Origin: CANLBN01 sp047629215
Lineage (GTDB): Bacteria > Pseudomonadota > Gammaproteobacteria > Pseudomonadales > Cellvibrionaceae
Assembly: GCA_047629215.1 (NCBI GenBank)
Contig: JBLHWO010000163.1
Location: forward strand, 1 to 8,168
Reading direction: 5' to 3'
DNA length: 8,168 bases
Shown: positions 5,923-8,168 of the stretch, one piece after another
Numbering within the stretch: position 1 is the stretch's first letter
Layout of the letters: each line of letters starts with the position of its first letter
Translations under genes and position numbers: made by a program
Notes under the pieces: model-generated
Databases searched by the model: none
What the model saw: the letters and a program-made list of their open reading frames with translations, nothing else
What the model was told of the DNA's origin: nothing

Positions 5923-6237
5923 ATGAGCGTGATAGGTGCGGAGGGTGACTGGTACTTTATTCACCCAGTCGAAGGCAACGATGAAAAAACCAACATTTTA
6001 CACGTGGTAGCTTGGTCTTGTGAAGACGATGGCCGAGTTATAGGTATGGTTGGAAATATCGAATCAAAGACCGATGGTATGTACGATAAGCTGGTGTGCC
6101 ATCCACCGATCGATGGAGTGTATATTAAAAGAAACCCTATAAATACCGCCCAAATTGATGCGGCTATCGAGGGTAAGGCCATTAGCTATAAGGAACTGAG
6201 CGATTTGTCTGCCGACAGTAAACATGAAATATCCTAA
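5923..6237 (+). CDS. Uncharacterised 104-residue acidic soluble protein
   Basis: I do not recognise this protein. It is predicted soluble and cytoplasmic, with no signal peptide and no membrane helix. Most of the order lies in the first ~75 residues, which alternate hydrophobic and polar residues like a small beta-rich fold: GDWYFIHPVEG, ILHVVAWSCEDDGRVIGMVG, then MYDKLVCHPPIDGVYIKR. Two cysteines (C33, C59) and the WSCEDDG and VCHPP segments are the features to search with. The C-terminal third is helical and acidic. The start is supported by AGAG about 6 bases before the ATG and a TATACT hexamer (5885-5890) about 33 bases upstream, though the -35 is poor. Codon use resembles the neighbours. 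It follows the rhomboid gene by 143 bases on the same strand, which is not enough to imply a shared function. Confidence 0.65.
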   Translation: MSVIGAEGDWYFIHPVEGNDEKTNILHVVAWSCEDDGRVIGMVGNIESKTDGMYDKLVCHPPIDGVYIKRNPINTAQIDAAIEGKAISYKELSDLSADSKHEIS

Positions 6238-6364
6238 AGCGGTAAATTGCTCTAGCGCTTTTTCAATCTCTCTTGTGGCTGTGGTCTGTATACTCACCTG
6301 TACTGCAAAGCTAGGGGCTACCAACGAACATACAATAACTTCGACTATCGTATTTCATACCTAA
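6224..6364 (+). CDS. Possible 46-codon secreted or membrane peptide
   Basis: The frame overlaps the end of the 104-residue gene by 14 bases. It reads MKYPKAVNCSSAFSISLV, continues hydrophobically through AVVCILTC, and has a short polar tail. It looks like a signal peptide, and ILTC is close to, but not, a good lipobox. There is no clear ribosome site. Translational coupling to the preceding gene, or chance, are both possible. It could also be the 5' end of a decayed gene, since a second open frame (6256-6480, no early start) runs on from it. Confidence 0.2.
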   Translation: MKYPKAVNCSSAFSISLVAVVCILTCTAKLGATNEHTITSTIVFHT

Positions 6365-6647
6365 GATGGGTTTTTGCTTTACCACAGCATGGTTTGATCC
6401 CTCATACTGTATGGCTATTTGCTGATTTTGCGGAATCAACAAACATGGAACAATCTAATGAGTGTGCAACAAGGTTATGAAATTGACGCGAATTTATTTG
6501 ATCATGCAGCATCCTAGCTTGGTCAATCTAGATCATTTCTTCTTGGTGCAATGATCGTGTTGAGAGTCATTGAAATTATAGAGCAAAAGGCAAAACTCTA
6601 TAATTTGATTAATTGGCTCTGCCGCCGTTTGGTTCTAATGCCTTAGG
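6238..6647. other. 410-base stretch between convergent genes
   Basis: No gene is recognised apart from the doubtful 46-codon frame at its left edge. A 74-codon open frame at 6256-6480 has no usable start and an odd Cys/Tyr-rich composition. It may be a fragment of a lost gene. The only clear structure is the 11-bp inverted repeat at 6573-6606. Confidence 0.5.
6573..6606. terminator. 11-bp perfect AT-rich inverted repeat between convergent genes
   Basis: AAATTATAGAG (6573-6583) and CTCTATAATTT (6596-6606) are perfectly complementary around a 12-base A-rich loop. It lies 42 bases past the stop of the minus-strand thioredoxin-like gene, so it may end that transcript or both. The stem is mostly A/T and lacks a following T run, so it would be a weak intrinsic terminator. 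A binding site for a dimeric protein is the alternative. Confidence 0.4.
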
Positions 6648-7190
6648 CTATTGCTGGTAAGAATGTTTATATTCCTGGCCACTAATAATCTTCAAAATAT
6701 CACTTTCTAACGAGTCTCGGGGCGTCTCTACAATTCGACCAATTTCGACTCCGTCTCTTAGAAAAATAAAAGTCGGTGTCCTTTCGATATTTAGACCTTC
6801 TTCTAAACCGTTCGGGGTCTTTTTATCAGAACTTAGAGATACTAAATCTAGATTACTTAAATCAAAATTTGAGCTCTCCAATATTTTGTAAAGCCTTGGG
6901 ACCTCCCTCTGACTGTCATGGCACCAGGTGCCCATGAACGCTTTCACTTGAATACCATTAAGTCTTTTTGTTAAAGCCTCTAAGCTGCTTTGATCAGGCG
7001 AGTAACTCGAATAATTTTTCTTGAACCAACGTCCGTAAGGGGCCTCTAACAACGCCAATTTGTCTATTGAACCAACGAGATCTTCATGAGGTTTTTCGTG
7101 CTGATCCGTCGTGTTGTCCGCGTATGCCCTAATTGACAATGCACAGCTTAAGATCAGTAGTAAGGTAAGAAACGAATGTATTCTTCTCAT
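6648..7190 (-). CDS. Exported thioredoxin-fold protein with a CxxS motif
   Basis: 180 residues. The N-terminus (MRRIHSFLTLLLILSCALSI, then RAYA) is a signal peptide with a likely cut after AYA-24. A cut before C16 as a lipoprotein (LSC) is possible but less canonical. The mature part has a thioredoxin fold: strand and active site KAFMGTWCHDSQREVPR (C90, S93), a helix RLYKILE, strand NLDLVSLSSDKK, and the cis-proline strand ERTPTFIFLRDGVEIGR (P139). The second active-site cysteine is serine, so a normal dithiol oxidation or reduction cycle is not possible. Single-cysteine thioredoxin folds can act in mixed-disulfide trapping, glutathione or persulfide chemistry, or redox-free roles; which applies is unknown. 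I start at the ATG at 7190 because AGGA lies 8 bases upstream and the signal peptide begins there; a start 14 codons earlier lacks support. It is monocistronic, divergent from the MATE gene. Confidence 0.85.
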   Translation of the reverse strand: MRRIHSFLTLLLILSCALSIRAYADNTTDQHEKPHEDLVGSIDKLALLEAPYGRWFKKNYSSYSPDQSSLEALTKRLNGIQVKAFMGTWCHDSQREVPRLYKILESSNFDLSNLDLVSLSSDKKTPNGLEEGLNIERTPTFIFLRDGVEIGRIVETPRDSLESDILKIISGQEYKHSYQQ

Positions 7191-7352
7191 GTATTTATCC
7201 TGAGAGTAAGTAAGAAATGAGTATATCGTCATTATGTAGGATAGTTTATGAATAATTGTCGCTGTAGGCTGGTTAAGCTAGAAACAATGAGGACGCCGAC
7301 TTTCTGTTTCTGTAGGGTATTGCTTAGGACCCCCCTCTAAAGAGAGTTAATC

Positions 7353-7381
7353 TTGATTTTGAGTAACTGGATGATTATGCT
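7353..7381 (+). promoter_or_regulatory. Weak promoter candidate of the MATE gene
   Basis: TTGATT (7353-7358), a 17-base spacer, then TATGCT (7376-7381), each 4/6 to the sigma70 consensus. Initiation would be about 8 bases before the ATG, giving a nearly leaderless message. That suggests the pair is fortuitous or the transcript unusual. Confidence 0.2.
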
Positions 7382-7395
7382 TCGCGCACTCGAGT

Positions 7396-8168
7396 ATGAC
7401 TAACCCTAATCAAAAAGCCTTAACTCATCGCCGCGTATGGATGCTGGCAGGGCCAATTATGCTTTCCAATATATCGGTGCCTCTGGTCGGCGCGGTTGAT
7501 AGCGCAGTCGTTGGCAGGTTACCCGAGCCAACCGCTATTGGGGGCGTAGCGTTGGGTGCGCTTATTTTTAGCTTCCTATACTGGGGCTTTGGATTCCTGC
7601 GGATGGGAACAACCGGGTTTATCGCCAGAGCTTATGGTGCCGATGATCAAACCGCACTCGCTGACACACTGCTGCGCGTGATTATGCTCGCATTGGTATT
7701 TGGCGGCTGTATTGTACTGCTGGGGTCGCCTTTCATTAATCTTGCGTTATACCTCTTAGAAAGCAGTGAGGCGGTAGAGCAGTTAACCGCCAATTACGCC
7801 GCCGTTCGTATTTGGAGTGCGCCAGCGACCCTATGCCTCTATGTGTTTACTGGGGTATTCATTGGTATGCACAACACCGCCAAGGCGTTTGCTTTACAGT
7901 TGATTCTAAACCTGAGCAATGTACTCCTTGACCTATGGTTTGTGTTGGGGCTTGGGTATGGGGTTGAAGGCGTTGCTGTGGCCACGGTAATGTCGGAATA
8001 CTTAGCCGTGAGTGTTGGTTTTATCTTACTTAGAAAGCAAATTGGTGCGGCCGTTACTCTGCTAAGCTGGCCGCGCTTATTTGAGCGTGAAGCACTGTTT
8101 GCGTTAATGAAAGCCAATGGTGATATATTTATTCGTACTCTTTGTTTAACCTTTTCATTCGCCTATTT
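7396..8168 (+). CDS. DinF-type MATE family efflux transporter (N-terminal part)
   Basis: The first ~257 codons of a protein normally around 440-460 residues long; the rest lies beyond the window. MATE transporters expel organic cations and other drugs in exchange for Na+ or H+ and have twelve membrane helices; about six or seven are encoded here. Seen: the typical start MTNPNQKALTHRRVWMLAGP, VDSAVVGRLP with an Asp in helix 1 (D35) at the position where DinF-type members carry their functional acid, FGFLRMGTTGFIARAYGADD, LDLWFVLGLGYGVEGVAVAT, and NGDIFIRTLCLTFSFAY, which is characteristic of DinF. An in-frame stop at 7372-7374 limits upstream starts, so the ATG at 7396 is taken; its ribosome site is poor. 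DinF is often beside lexA in other bacteria, but not here. Confidence 0.92.
   Translation, partial: MTNPNQKALTHRRVWMLAGPIMLSNISVPLVGAVDSAVVGRLPEPTAIGGVALGALIFSFLYWGFGFLRMGTTGFIARAYGADDQTALADTLLRVIMLALVFGGCIVLLGSPFINLALYLLESSEAVEQLTANYAAVRIWSAPATLCLYVFTGVFIGMHNTAKAFALQLILNLSNVLLDLWFVLGLGYGVEGVAVATVMSEYLAVSVGFILLRKQIGAAVTLLSWPRLFEREALFALMKANGDIFIRTLCLTFSFAY

Noticed and set aside
6064..6324. 86-codon minus-strand frame over the 104-residue gene
   Set aside because: Antisense shadow: no ribosome site, and the plus-strand gene has the better start and composition.

Overview
The window looks like chromosomal DNA of a free-living gammaproteobacterium, probably aquatic or marine. This rests on the family mix (YihG-type acyltransferase, SOUL-family protein, DinF-type MATE exporter, stand-alone rhomboid, GAF histidine kinase), a moderate-to-low G+C by eye, and an IS3-family remnant. 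I cannot name a genus. Gene spacing is loose, with three gene-free stretches of about 400-560 bases, and some neighbours are eroded.

Left end (1-870): a scar. A 5'-truncated IS3-family orfA on the minus strand runs off the window and still carries the A6G slippage heptamer. It abuts a relic of a membrane receptor Ser/Thr kinase on the plus strand. The relic reads as transmembrane helix, HAMP domain, linker, and the first part of a kinase N-lobe. It has lost its sensor and its catalytic lobe, and its HAMP domain is split by a frameshift at a run of eight G. This composition becomes visible only when the two reading frames are joined.

882-2406 (minus): a PlsC/YihG-type lysophospholipid acyltransferase (GTG start), then a membrane-anchored SOUL-family protein 79 bases downstream. 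They may be co-transcribed. 2407-2967 has no convincing gene but carries overlapping, mutually exclusive inverted repeats just after the next operon.

2968-4583 (minus): a two-gene signalling operon. A stand-alone CheY-like receiver (non-ATG start) is followed, with a 4-base ATGA overlap, by a soluble GAF-HisKA-HATPase histidine kinase. The receiver has no output domain, so the output of the pathway is not encoded here.

4584-5137: a regulatory-looking gap with a minus-strand promoter candidate for the operon, three head-to-tail 20-bp repeats next to a TTGACT hexamer, and a perfect TATAAT before the rhomboid gene.

5138-6237 (plus): a complete rhomboid protease, then an unrecognised 104-residue acidic soluble protein. 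6238-6647 holds no sure gene. It has a possible 46-codon secreted peptide and an 11-bp perfect inverted repeat between convergent genes.

6648-8168: an exported thioredoxin-fold protein whose redox motif is CHDS rather than CxxC (minus), then the first ~257 codons of a DinF-type MATE transporter (plus), cut by the window end.

No defence island, CRISPR, prophage or biosynthetic cluster is visible. The items most worth a second look are the HAMP-kinase relic, the 20-bp repeat array, the CxxS thioredoxin and the nested hairpins.
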